From: Shewanella sp.
GTDB taxonomy: Bacteria > Pseudomonadota > Gammaproteobacteria > Enterobacterales > Shewanellaceae
Length of the DNA stretch: 14,247 bases
Assembly: GCA_004195335.1 (NCBI GenBank)
Contig: SDWK01000422.1
Coordinates: forward strand, 1 to 14,247
Direction of reading: 5' to 3'
Below are positions 1 through 5,990 of this stretch, one piece after another. The notes below the pieces were generated by a model, which worked only from the letters and a program-made list of their open reading frames with translations, did not search any database and had not been told where the DNA came from. Within the stretch, counting starts at the first letter, position 1. Every line of letters begins with the position of its first letter. The position numbers and the translations under genes are program-made.

Positions 1-30
1 CGCAAGTGCTAAAACTCGCCTTTCAGGAGT

Positions 31-156
31 GTTTTTGGCAGCCTACTTCTGTGTTGAATGAGTTCAAAAGGGATCACCATTCCCTCACTCTTTCGCCTTG
101 AATTATGCAGCCAAAAATAACTCTGAGTTGACCACTTTCTTATACCGATTGGTATA
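31..156. repeat. Palindromic intergenic repeat (MITE/REP-like) with a TATACC dyad at its right end
   Basis: Bases 31-49 (GTTTTTGGCAGCCTACTTC) match the reverse complement of 100-118 at 15 of 19 positions. A smaller hairpin, AGGGA (69-73) with TCCCT (81-85), sits in the middle, so 31-118 can fold into one long imperfect hairpin. About 20 bp further on, 141-156 (TATACCGATTGGTATA) is a second near-perfect dyad. There is no convincing ORF: the three forward frames all stop early. The arrangement resembles the small non-coding palindromic elements common between Shewanella genes, but multicopy status cannot be tested here. The 1-306 stretch holds no gene beyond this repeat and the GC-rich hairpin that follows. 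Confidence 0.5.
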
Positions 157-191
157 ATACCAACAAAAGAAGGTTACGCTTGCTGTAACGA

Positions 192-220
192 CCGGGGCGA
201 GGATGCAATGCCCGCCCCGG
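192..220. other. GC-rich hairpin upstream of hypA
   Basis: CCGGGGCG (192-199) pairs perfectly with CGCCCCGG (213-220) around a 13-nt loop. No T-run follows, so it is not a standard terminator. A second, imperfect stem (ATCATC at 248-253 with GATGAT at 263-268) lies between it and the hypA ribosome binding site. Both could be part of the hypA leader or mark the end of an upstream transcript; the sequence does not decide. Confidence 0.35.
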
Positions 221-306
221 CTAACCTAATTGATCTATTAAGCCGTTATCATCCCCACGGGCGATGATTAAAGCGGTTAGTTTAACGTGAATACAAGGAG
301 GCAGAA

Positions 307-648
307 GTGCACGAACTAGGCGTTGTCATTGGAGTCGTTAAAAAAGTCATTCAAGTGGCAGAGAGTAATCAATTACAAAGTGTCGATACCATAGTGCTGC
401 AAATCGGCCAGCTGTCATCCATGATCCCCACCTATATCCAAACCTGCTATCCGGCGGCCGTCGATGGCACAATGCTTGAGAAGACCAAGTTAGAAATTGA
501 GATCTTACCCGCCAATGCACTGTGTAAAGCTTGCCATCAGGTGTTTAATATCATTGAAAATCGTTCACAATGTCCGCACTGTGAAAGTGATGAGTGGGGA
601 TTACTCAGCGGCAAAGAATTTATCATCAAAGAGATCATCGCTCGGTAA
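307..648 (+). CDS. hypA: HypA/HybF hydrogenase nickel incorporation protein
   Basis: HypA works in the cytoplasm with HypB to deliver nickel to the large subunit of [NiFe] hydrogenase. The protein is 113 residues, the usual family length. It begins Met-His-Glu; His2 is the family's nickel ligand, which fixes the start at this GTG. Two CxxC pairs (Cys73/Cys76 and Cys89/Cys92) form the zinc-binding loop. A strong AAGGAGG (295-301) lies 5 nt before the GTG. Family recognition is firm. Unusually, hypA stands alone: hyp genes are normally clustered, but about 300 bp of repeat-bearing non-coding DNA lies upstream and a convergent unrelated gene downstream. The rest of the hyp cluster may lie left of the window. 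No clear terminator follows; a 6-bp stem (717-722 with 737-742) has no T-run. Confidence 0.95.
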   Translation: MHELGVVIGVVKKVIQVAESNQLQSVDTIVLQIGQLSSMIPTYIQTCYPAAVDGTMLEKTKLEIEILPANALCKACHQVFNIIENRSQCPHCESDEWGLLSGKEFIIKEIIAR

Positions 649-759
649 CGGAGCCGAACGAGTTCCAGGGGCGGACTCTTACTATGAGCCAATCCAGTAC
701 TGATCTGACGGCCTTTGGGATAAGGTTGCTACGAGCTATCCCTGATCAATAAGGAGCAA

Positions 760-1062
760 CTATTTATCTAAGGTAATGATGTTTTTACGTTCGATGCTGC
801 ACTCGTAAGAGCCCATTTCAAATTCTCTACAGATCCAGGGGCGATTTTCGTAAATGGTACATAATAGGGTGTCGCGATCGGCTGCGATACACAAACCGTC
901 ATCTAAACGAGCCATAACGTCACCATTGAACTCATCCGAGATGATGTATTCAGGCGGTACACCCGTATCAGAGATAATCATCACTTCAAGGCGACAACAA
1001 CACGCTTGGCAAGTTGAACAGGTCATTTGGGGATCAGGTAAATTTATTACTTCAATAGTCAT
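760..1062 (-). CDS. YkgJ-type cysteine cluster protein
   Basis: A 100-residue protein rich in cysteine: Cys15, 18, 21, 22, 23, then 58, 68, 78 and 88. The N-terminal CSTCQACCC followed by spaced single cysteines and ENRPWICREF is the pattern of the YkgJ (UPF0153) family, thought to bind zinc or an iron-sulfur cluster. The biochemical role is not established. There is no signal peptide or membrane segment. I chose the ATG at 1062; a TTG three codons upstream (1071) is possible, and neither has a good ribosome binding site. A possible 31-codon ORF stops 12 nt upstream, so translation may be coupled. It converges with hypA. Confidence 0.85.
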   Translation of the reverse strand: MTIEVINLPDPQMTCSTCQACCCRLEVMIISDTGVPPEYIISDEFNGDVMARLDDGLCIAADRDTLLCTIYENRPWICREFEMGSYECSIERKNIITLDK

Positions 1063-1074
1063 AAAGCTCAATAG

Positions 1075-1170
1075 TCAGAAATAGCGTCGCAGTATTCGAT
1101 TACTGGCATAATAACCTAAAGGGACGCCAGACAATAAATATAAAATGGCAACAAAGCGTGAAAAGCGCAC
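1075..1170 (-). CDS. Possible 31-residue small membrane protein upstream of the YkgJ-type gene
   Basis: A GTG at 1170 opens a 31-codon frame ending TGA at 1077-1075, 12 nt before the YkgJ-type ATG. The product would be MRFSRF, a hydrophobic stretch (VAILYLLSGVPLGYYA), then a basic tail (SNRILRRYF): the layout of a one-span membrane peptide with charged flanks. Against it: there is no clear ribosome binding site and its first codons overlap the terminator hairpin of the preceding gene. The frame is open further upstream to a TAA just after the anchor-protein stop, but has no better start. It could be a real small protein or a chance frame. Confidence 0.35.
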   Translation of the reverse strand: MRFSRFVAILYLLSGVPLGYYASNRILRRYF

Positions 1171-1188
1171 CGAATACCGATGCGCTTT
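1159..1188 (-). terminator. Intrinsic terminator after the anchor-protein gene
   Basis: On the - strand AAAGCGCA (1188-1181) pairs perfectly with TGCGCTTT (1169-1162) around an 11-nt loop and runs into TTTT. It lies 30 nt past the stop codon of the membrane-anchor gene, so it probably ends the long minus-strand block. Confidence 0.7.
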
Positions 1189-1218
1189 GACTGAGCAAGC
1201 GATACTTATCGTTTAATT

Positions 1219-1914
1219 CTATCCTTTAATTTGATAGTCCCCTTTGGTCGATAGGGTCACGGTGATGGGTGAGTTCGTTTTATTCTTCCAATACCAGCCG
1301 TGTGAACCGGCGAAAGGCGTGGTGAGCGAGCCTTTCATTGTATTTGAGGTGGTGATGGAAAAGCTCTCAAAATAGCCAGTGGTATCGCCCTTAGGCTCAC
1401 CATGAAAATCGAAATACAGCGCTTCGCCCTCCGTACTCCACTCATACTCTAAGTGAACAGACTCATCCATCAGCAACTTATACTCAAGCCCTTTGCCCGC
1501 AGGAATATCAATTTTAACCGTGTCGCTTCTCACCCCTGGAGTTTGACGCCTCTGTGCTATTTCGGCCACAGAGGGCGCGTTGGCAAGTGTTGCATCTTGA
1601 CTGAAGGCGATAACCGTCTCCCGTTTTTGAGCCGTACTTGTATCTATGTTAGTGCTAATCACAGACCCATCAGCTAGCGCCGCGGTCTGGGACAGCTTAG
1701 TCAAACCTGAGAACTGCCCAAAACCAGTGGGGTCGATGTTGTACTCGGCAGGTAAAATCGCCGTGACGAACACCACTGCCGCAATAACGCTTGCCCCAAT
1801 ACTCGCCTTCACTAAGGTTGCAGTCGAATGAACCGGGATCCCGTTAACTCGCTCACCACTTGCATTTGTGTCTGTTCTTGTACTTGTGTCTGTATTCTTA
1901 TTGCTCGTTGTCAT
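1219..1914 (-). CDS. Single-span membrane-anchored protein ('transmembrane anchor' type)
   Basis: A 231-residue protein of unknown function. Residues 1-28 are a polar, low-complexity Thr/Ser/Asn/Asp segment, probably cytoplasmic. One membrane helix follows at about 33-54 (KASIGASVIAAVVFVTAIL). The rest is probably periplasmic and ends in a beta-rich domain with GSHGWYWKNKTNSP and VTLSTKGDYQI near the C terminus. I recognise the layout as that of proteins annotated only as transmembrane anchor proteins, often beside HupE/UreJ-type genes; the recognition is tentative. The start is well supported: AAAGGAA (1926-1920) is 5 nt before the ATG. It follows the HupE-type gene by 108 bp in the same direction and is followed by a terminator. 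Co-occurrence suggests it works with the HupE-like protein; this is inference. Confidence 0.75.
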   Translation of the reverse strand: MTTSNKNTDTSTRTDTNASGERVNGIPVHSTATLVKASIGASVIAAVVFVTAILPAEYNIDPTGFGQFSGLTKLSQTAALADGSVISTNIDTSTAQKRETVIAFSQDATLANAPSVAEIAQRRQTPGVRSDTVKIDIPAGKGLEYKLLMDESVHLEYEWSTEGEALYFDFHGEPKGDTTGYFESFSITTSNTMKGSLTTPFAGSHGWYWKNKTNSPITVTLSTKGDYQIKG

Positions 1915-1949
1915 ATCAATTCCTTTAGCCCATAGGGGCTCAATTTCAT
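1911..1949 (-). promoter_or_regulatory. Possible 12-codon upstream ORF overlapping the anchor-protein start
   Basis: ATG at 1949 opens MKLSPYGLKELI and ends at a TGA that overlaps the next gene's ATG (ATGA). AAAGG (1962-1958) lies 8 nt upstream. An AGCCC/GGGCT hairpin (1927-1931 with 1936-1940) falls inside it, just before the anchor-protein ribosome binding site. It could couple or attenuate translation, or be chance. Confidence 0.25.
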
Positions 1950-1977
1950 TCTGTTAGCCTTTGATAACGGCCTGATT

Positions 1978-2013
1978 CAATACTGTAGTCAATGCTTTAG
2001 CCAATACTTTAGT
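1978..2013. repeat. Three tandem copies of a 12-bp unit after the HupE-type gene
   Basis: CAATACTGTAGT (1978-1989), CAATGCTTTAGC (1990-2001) and CAATACTTTAGT (2002-2013) are contiguous and differ at two to four positions. The unit length is a multiple of three. On the - strand the repeats lie in frame after the HupE-type TAG stop and would read as repeated Ala/Thr-Leu-Thr-Lys-Val-Leu-like residues. Confidence 0.75.
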
Positions 2014-2022
2014 CAGCGCATT

Positions 2023-2730
2023 CTAAGCGGTAAAATAGCCCGTTAACTGAAACCCCACCAGCATCAGGCCAGCGCTCATCAATAGGGTATTTGCCGCAGT
2101 AGAGAACTGAAGATAACTCCTGTGGCGACGCCAGAAACTCATCAGGATAAGTACCACTCCCAACGCCAGGAATTGACCAATCTCGACGCCAACATTAAAC
2201 GCCAGAATGTTCGGCACCAGCCCCTCTTGAGGGAGATTAAACTCCTGAATCTTGGTGGCTAAACCAAACCCATGAAACAACCCGAAAATCATCACAGCCA
2301 GCTTAGTATTGGGCTGAAAACCAAATACCCGCTGAAAGCCACCTAAATTATCGAACCCCTTATAGACAATCGAGAAGCCGATGATGGCATCGATAAGGTA
2401 GGCATTGATCTCAATATCACTGAGTACACCAAATAGCAGAGTGATGCTGTGGCCTAAGGTAAACAGGCTGACATATAGCAATACATCTTTGCTTCTGAAG
2501 AGGAAAAAGATCACGCCCACAAGAAACAGCAGATGATCGTATCCCGTCACCATATGTTTGGCACCGATATAGATAAAGGGCAGTATCGATACCCCTTCAT
2601 TCAAGATTAAAAACTGCTTGGTATCCGCATCGACCCCGTGAGCCGACAGGGAAAACGAAGCAAATATTCCTAAGAAAACCATTAATAAACTCACCATTAA
2701 TTTCATGGTGTGGGCCAAAGATTGGCTCAT
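2023..2730 (-). CDS. HupE/UreJ-type membrane protein, candidate nickel/cobalt permease
   Basis: A 235-residue inner-membrane protein with a probable cleaved signal sequence (about 9-30, ending SLSA before HG) and about six hydrophobic segments. The core family motifs are present: GAKHMVTGYDHLLFL (His59, Asp65, His66), FTLGHSITL (His94) and GLFHGFGLA (His153). This matches the HupE/UreJ_2 group. Members near hydrogenase or urease genes are thought to import nickel; the metal moved by this one is unknown. GGAG (2742-2739) is 8 nt before the ATG. A 14-bp palindrome and 20-bp direct repeats lie just upstream. Neighbours are a His-rich exported protein upstream and the membrane-anchored protein downstream. 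Nickel is favoured weakly by hypA about 1.4 kb away, on the opposite strand. Confidence 0.88.
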   Translation of the reverse strand: MSQSLAHTMKLMVSLLMVFLGIFASFSLSAHGVDADTKQFLILNEGVSILPFIYIGAKHMVTGYDHLLFLVGVIFFLFRSKDVLLYVSLFTLGHSITLLFGVLSDIEINAYLIDAIIGFSIVYKGFDNLGGFQRVFGFQPNTKLAVMIFGLFHGFGLATKIQEFNLPQEGLVPNILAFNVGVEIGQFLALGVVLILMSFWRRHRSYLQFSTAANTLLMSAGLMLVGFQLTGYFTA

Positions 2731-2748
2731 TACACGTACTCCAAAACG

Positions 2749-2762
2749 TCGGTTTAAACCGA
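2749..2762. promoter_or_regulatory. 14-bp perfect palindrome upstream of the HupE-type gene
   Basis: TCGGTTTAAACCGA is perfectly self-complementary and ends 18 bp before the HupE-type start codon, just upstream of its ribosome binding site. Position and symmetry fit an operator for a dimeric repressor; it does not resemble the marR dyads, so a different regulator would be involved. Confidence 0.45.
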
Positions 2763-2770
2763 TAAACGAG

Positions 2771-2816
2771 AGGACTAATCTGATAAATACAGGACTAATC
2801 CGTCAAATACAGGACA
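2771..2816. repeat. 20-bp direct repeats upstream of the HupE-type gene
   Basis: AGGACTAATCTGATAAATAC (2771-2790) is followed directly by AGGACTAATCCGTCAAATAC (2791-2810; 17 of 20 identical) and a partial third copy AGGACA (2811-2816). They lie in the 216-bp gap between the His-rich gene and the HupE-type gene, next to the 14-bp palindrome. They could be tandem regulator sites or a small slippage duplication. I see no ORF in this gap. Confidence 0.6.
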
Positions 2817-2946
2817 GTAGGCAACAATAAATCAGGCTTAAATATGTCCGTATAGATTGCACAGGCGAGTCAGTTACATTACCAATAACGTCCACGATAA
2901 AGGGACGGCTCAGTATGAAAGAGGGCTCGCTAAAAGAAGGAAGAAA

Positions 2947-3339
2947 CTAGACGTGCGGAGGGGGAATGGGTGGTGCGTAACGTAAGTTAAGATAAGAAAT
3001 ATCATCGTCGTTCAGTGTTTCAGACTGGAAGAAACCTGACATAAAAACAGCGTCTACCGGCGGATGCGACGGAGTGTAAGAATGGTTAGCATGTTCATGC
3101 TCAGCTTCCAAAGACTCAGAGACGGGCTCAGATATAAAGTCAAAAACAGGTTCGGTGGCATTGAAGGCGGTATGACCCTGAACCAGACTCTCACCAGATG
3201 AGCTTTCACTTTCACCATGACTGGCACCATGAACATGATGATGGTTTACATCGATGCCCATAGGGTGGTCGTCACCGGGATATTGAACAGAAAAAGCGGA
3301 ACCCGTCGCTAAAACCTGACACATGAGTACCACCAGCAA
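2947..3339 (-). CDS. Small His-rich exported protein of unknown function
   Basis: I do not recognise the family. The frame begins with a hydrophobic signal-like stretch (LAILLVVLMCQVLATGSAFS when read from just upstream) followed by a region rich in His, Glu and Ser: DHPMG, NHHHVHGASHGESE, EAEHEHANHSYTPSHP. It ends in LRYAPPIPPPHV. Exported His/acid-rich segments often bind metals, which would suit the neighbouring HupE-type gene. The start is uncertain: the 3339 codon is TTG, an ATG follows at 3324, and neither has a ribosome binding site. The same frame stays open back to a TAA near 3474 without an ATG, so the true start may be unusual or lost. The 3340-3564 gap holds only this open extension and a weak TCCC/GGGA hairpin (about 3453-3464). 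Confidence 0.6.
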   Translation of the reverse strand: MLVVLMCQVLATGSAFSVQYPGDDHPMGIDVNHHHVHGASHGESESSSGESLVQGHTAFNATEPVFDFISEPVSESLEAEHEHANHSYTPSHPPVDAVFMSGFFQSETLNDDDISYLNLRYAPPIPPPHV

Positions 3340-3564
3340 GATAGCCAGTGTTAACTTAGATTGCCCCCGTTTCCCGAATATTTCCGGGCAGTACAGTGAA
3401 GACAGTGATTTGAGTGTTTTAACAGGTAACAGTGTAAGCTCCAGTGAGTATGTCCCTTTTGGGAAACGACCTTATCTATGACTCGAAGCATTAAATCAGA
3501 TCTGAGTAAAAACATCCAGCGGGTGAAACCATCGACGGTGTAACAGACACCAGCCCCGTACCTT

Positions 3565-4707
3565 CTATTGCCCATAGCGCGTCGCTTCGAAGCTATTAAG
3601 CAGACGATGGACGAGATAGCACGCCAGCAGGGTCGCGACGATGGCAAATAGAATACTGCTAACCCGATAGAGTGCACTGAAGAAAAAGTCATTATTTGGT
3701 GTCAGATATTGGCCAAACAGAATACCCAAGGTGGTAAGTGCACCGAAACCAACACCAGAGCCGCCCCCCTCTTTGACATGGGTAAAGCTACATAACATTA
3801 GGCCTATCCATAAAACCGGTAGGACTAGCACCAGCTCTCCAGACCAGTTGTACAGTAAAAGCAAGCCTATCAGGCCTACTGCCACACCCAAGATGGTGCC
3901 CATGGCGCGCTTTCTTGCGTATCCCAGGGTCCCGTTCCAATGCATAGGAAACAGCAAAAGCACACTTGTGGCTTGAGCCGACATCGAATCACTTAAGTTA
4001 AACACCTGAAACATGAGAAACGATAGGGTCGCAATAGTGGCTCCCATCAGCATTTCATGGCGAGTCTGATTGCGTCTTTTTGGCTGAGGCTGAGGTTGAG
4101 GTTGAGATGGAGCCTTAGCCTGATCTAAGCTCGCTGTGTCCGTGCTGTCACTGGTATTAGCACTGGTATTAGTATTGGTGCCAGTACTCTTGCTAGTGCC
4201 GCTGGTTTTAGTATCGTTTTCTATACTGGGGATCAACGCCGTCATTGCGAAGGCGATCATCACACTTAAGATGCTTGCACCGAGATTAGTGAAAATCAAA
4301 TCGTTGAGATCGGTGGCGGGATAACTGGCAAAGTTCAGCATGATACTTAAACTCAGCGCACTGTTGGCACCAAATAGAAACAAACTCCCCTTGGACATGC
4401 AGGCAAATTTATATAAAAACAGCAAGAAGACGATGATAGACATCTGCACGGGGTGACCGCCAAAGATACCGCCTAATATTCCCACTTCCAGCCCACACAC
4501 AATCGCCGATGCCAGGCACTGCCTTGCGGCATGGCCAGTCATTTTAGGAATCATACCTAAGAGTAATATGGGGGTTACCGTAAAAAAAACACCGTAATTC
4601 CAGTTAAAAAATTTGCACAGGAAAAAGCCTATACTCGCCCCCGTCGCAATACGAAGACATTGGCGAATGTCATTTTCAGACAGCGTGTGATGCCATAATT
4701 TCATCAT
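3565..4707 (-). CDS. DUF2955 (FUSC-like) inner-membrane protein, probable efflux subunit
   Basis: A 380-residue integral membrane protein. An N-terminal bundle of hydrophobic helices (about 20-160) and a second bundle (about 217-372) are separated by a hydrophilic linker (162-215) made of Ser/Thr/Asn/Asp repeats and then PQPQPQP and KRR. This two-bundle plan and its place right after a HlyD-type gene fit DUF2955 proteins, relatives of the AaeB/FUSC aromatic-acid exporters that work with an adaptor. The substrate is unknown. The gene starts ATG ATG: GGGAG (4716-4712) is 4 nt from the first and 7 nt from the second (4704), so 4704 may be the real start. A 61-nt structured element ends 28 nt upstream. 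The linker DNA contains imperfect hexamer-like repeats (about 4083-4190) and is probably prone to length change. Confidence 0.85.
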   Translation of the reverse strand: MMKLWHHTLSENDIRQCLRIATGASIGFFLCKFFNWNYGVFFTVTPILLLGMIPKMTGHAARQCLASAIVCGLEVGILGGIFGGHPVQMSIIVFLLFLYKFACMSKGSLFLFGANSALSLSIMLNFASYPATDLNDLIFTNLGASILSVMIAFAMTALIPSIENDTKTSGTSKSTGTNTNTSANTSDSTDTASLDQAKAPSQPQPQPQPKRRNQTRHEMLMGATIATLSFLMFQVFNLSDSMSAQATSVLLLFPMHWNGTLGYARKRAMGTILGVAVGLIGLLLLYNWSGELVLVLPVLWIGLMLCSFTHVKEGGGSGVGFGALTTLGILFGQYLTPNNDFFFSALYRVSSILFAIVATLLACYLVHRLLNSFEATRYGQ

Positions 4708-4735
4708 CTCTCTCCCAGAGCAAAAAATGTAAGAA

Positions 4736-4796
4736 ATGCGCCGATCGAGTCTCCTCGATCTAAAGAGCCGCTCTAAAGGTCCTGATCAAGGCGCAT
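4736..4796 (-). other. 61-nt branched RNA-like fold upstream of the DUF2955 gene
   Basis: Read on the - strand, the outer stem ATGCGCC/GGCGCAT (7 bp) encloses AGAG-CGG-CTCT and then GATCGAG-GAGA-CTCGATC. The last is a 7-bp stem with a GAGA (GNRA) tetraloop, directly abutting the outer stem. All three stems are perfect. The GNRA loop exists only on the - strand, the sense of the operon. It sits in the 194-bp gap between the adaptor and DUF2955 genes, with a U-rich stretch and the DUF2955 ribosome binding site just after it. It may be a leader or attenuator element, or a mobile palindromic repeat. Apart from this I see nothing in the gap. Confidence 0.5.
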
Positions 4797-4901
4797 CTAA
4801 AAAATGGGGCATTGGACTATTGTGAGCCACAGAACACAGTAGATTGGTTGCTTAACCCACTGATTTTTCTAATAGACAGGGTCGACTAAAAACAGAATGA
4901 A

Positions 4902-5960
4902 CTAGTAGATATAGTGCAGGTAACTCAGCAGGCTAATTTGAATTTTTGCAAGCTGACAAAAAACGGCATTATCAGGCAGAAGCTGGACCGTGGCCTGCGC
5001 CCCCGACGGCAAAGATTCAGGATAAGGAACATCTAAGTTCAGATGCAGACGCATGCGCTGTGCATCACGAACCCATCGATTCGATTCTGTTGGCGTTGCT
5101 AGCAGCCCATTTGCATCGAACTGACCGACACTCACCCCCGCATCCATGCTTGAAATAAGGGCCGAATATAACCGTCCGGGTTCTCCATCGAAGGCAACAA
5201 GGGCGCGGCTGCCATTTGATGCTCGTCGTGAGCTTTTCTCACGAAAGTCGGCGATGATATCTATTTCAGATGAGACCAGAGCGAGCAGAGGTTGTCCGGC
5301 GCTGGCGTATGCTCCGGCTTGCAGCTGAAGATTAGTCACTGTGCCATCTTGCTCGGCTCTAACTTGAGTGTAAGAAAGGTTTAACTTCGCTTGTTTAAGC
5401 TGATTTAGCGCCACGCGCAGATTAACGTTATTCTCATTGAGCTCGCCGCGACGTACTGTTAACTCTTTTAAGCGGGCTTTACTTGCCTGCAGGTTCGCTT
5501 TGGCCGCCGTCGCATCGCTTTCCAAACTGTCTTTTCGCTGCTGCGAGACACTATTACTATCAAACAGAGAATTAACCCGCTTGGCATCGGATTGTTTTTG
5601 CAATGCTATGATGCTGCTGGCTTTGACATTAGCCGTCGCAGCCACCAGAGACGCATCCAGTTCTTGATTGGATTTTCTGGTCTGCTCCAAATTTAATGCC
5701 GCTTTCTCTACGTTAAGTTGGTAGGGGACTGGATCGATATAAAATAGGATATCCCCTTTCTGTACCATTTGATTATTTTTAACATTGATTGCGACAATAG
5801 GTCCATTAACCCTAGGGGCAACTTTGGTCACATCCCTGGTTGCCATCGCCTGTTGAGTCAGTGGCATGTTAAAATCGGCTAAAATAAAATACGAAAAAAT
5901 CATCACAAAAAGTAATATTGATATTTTTATCCAACGTGCAAATTTTTGATCTGGTGTCAT
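4902..5960 (-). CDS. HlyD/EmrA-type membrane fusion (periplasmic adaptor) protein
   Basis: A 352-residue adaptor that would link the inner-membrane DUF2955 protein to the periplasm and perhaps an outer-membrane channel. It has one N-terminal membrane helix (about 12-28), the first lipoyl/barrel-sandwich half (VAPRVNGPIVAINVKNNQMV, 47-66, then GDILFYIDP), a long alpha-helical coiled coil (about 80-190, rich in Ala, Lys, Gln and Leu), the second half (AEQDGTVTNLQLQAGAYA) and a beta-barrel region. The C terminus (ISLLSYLHYIY) is hydrophobic, as in adaptors paired with DUF2955. The start is clear: GGGGGAGGG about 5 nt before the ATG. It begins 30 bp after the marR stop, so the two are almost certainly one operon. 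No outer-membrane factor gene is in the window. Confidence 0.92.
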   Translation of the reverse strand: MTPDQKFARWIKISILLFVMIFSYFILADFNMPLTQQAMATRDVTKVAPRVNGPIVAINVKNNQMVQKGDILFYIDPVPYQLNVEKAALNLEQTRKSNQELDASLVAATANVKASSIIALQKQSDAKRVNSLFDSNSVSQQRKDSLESDATAAKANLQASKARLKELTVRRGELNENNVNLRVALNQLKQAKLNLSYTQVRAEQDGTVTNLQLQAGAYASAGQPLLALVSSEIDIIADFREKSSRRASNGSRALVAFDGEPGRLYSALISSMDAGVSVGQFDANGLLATPTESNRWVRDAQRMRLHLNLDVPYPESLPSGAQATVQLLPDNAVFCQLAKIQISLLSYLHYIY

Positions 5961-5990
5961 CTAATCCCTCCCCCTAATGTTTACGAGTAT

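Noticed and set aside
1..101. Possible C-terminal end of an upstream gene
   Set aside because: One frame is open for about 33 codons, but it lies across the palindromic repeat and shows no recognisable family ending such as that of HypE.
1978..2013. CRISPR-like repeats
   Set aside because: The units are 12 bp, directly adjacent without spacers, and imperfect.
3351..3692. 113-codon minus-strand frame overlapping the DUF2955 end
   Set aside because: Overlaps the 3' end of a solid gene in another frame, no ribosome binding site, Cys/His-rich nonsense composition; likely chance.
4736..4796. tRNA-like cloverleaf with a 7-bp outer stem
   Set aside because: Only 61 nt, no T-arm or anticodon arm of the right size, and the first hairpin abuts the outer stem; not a tRNA.
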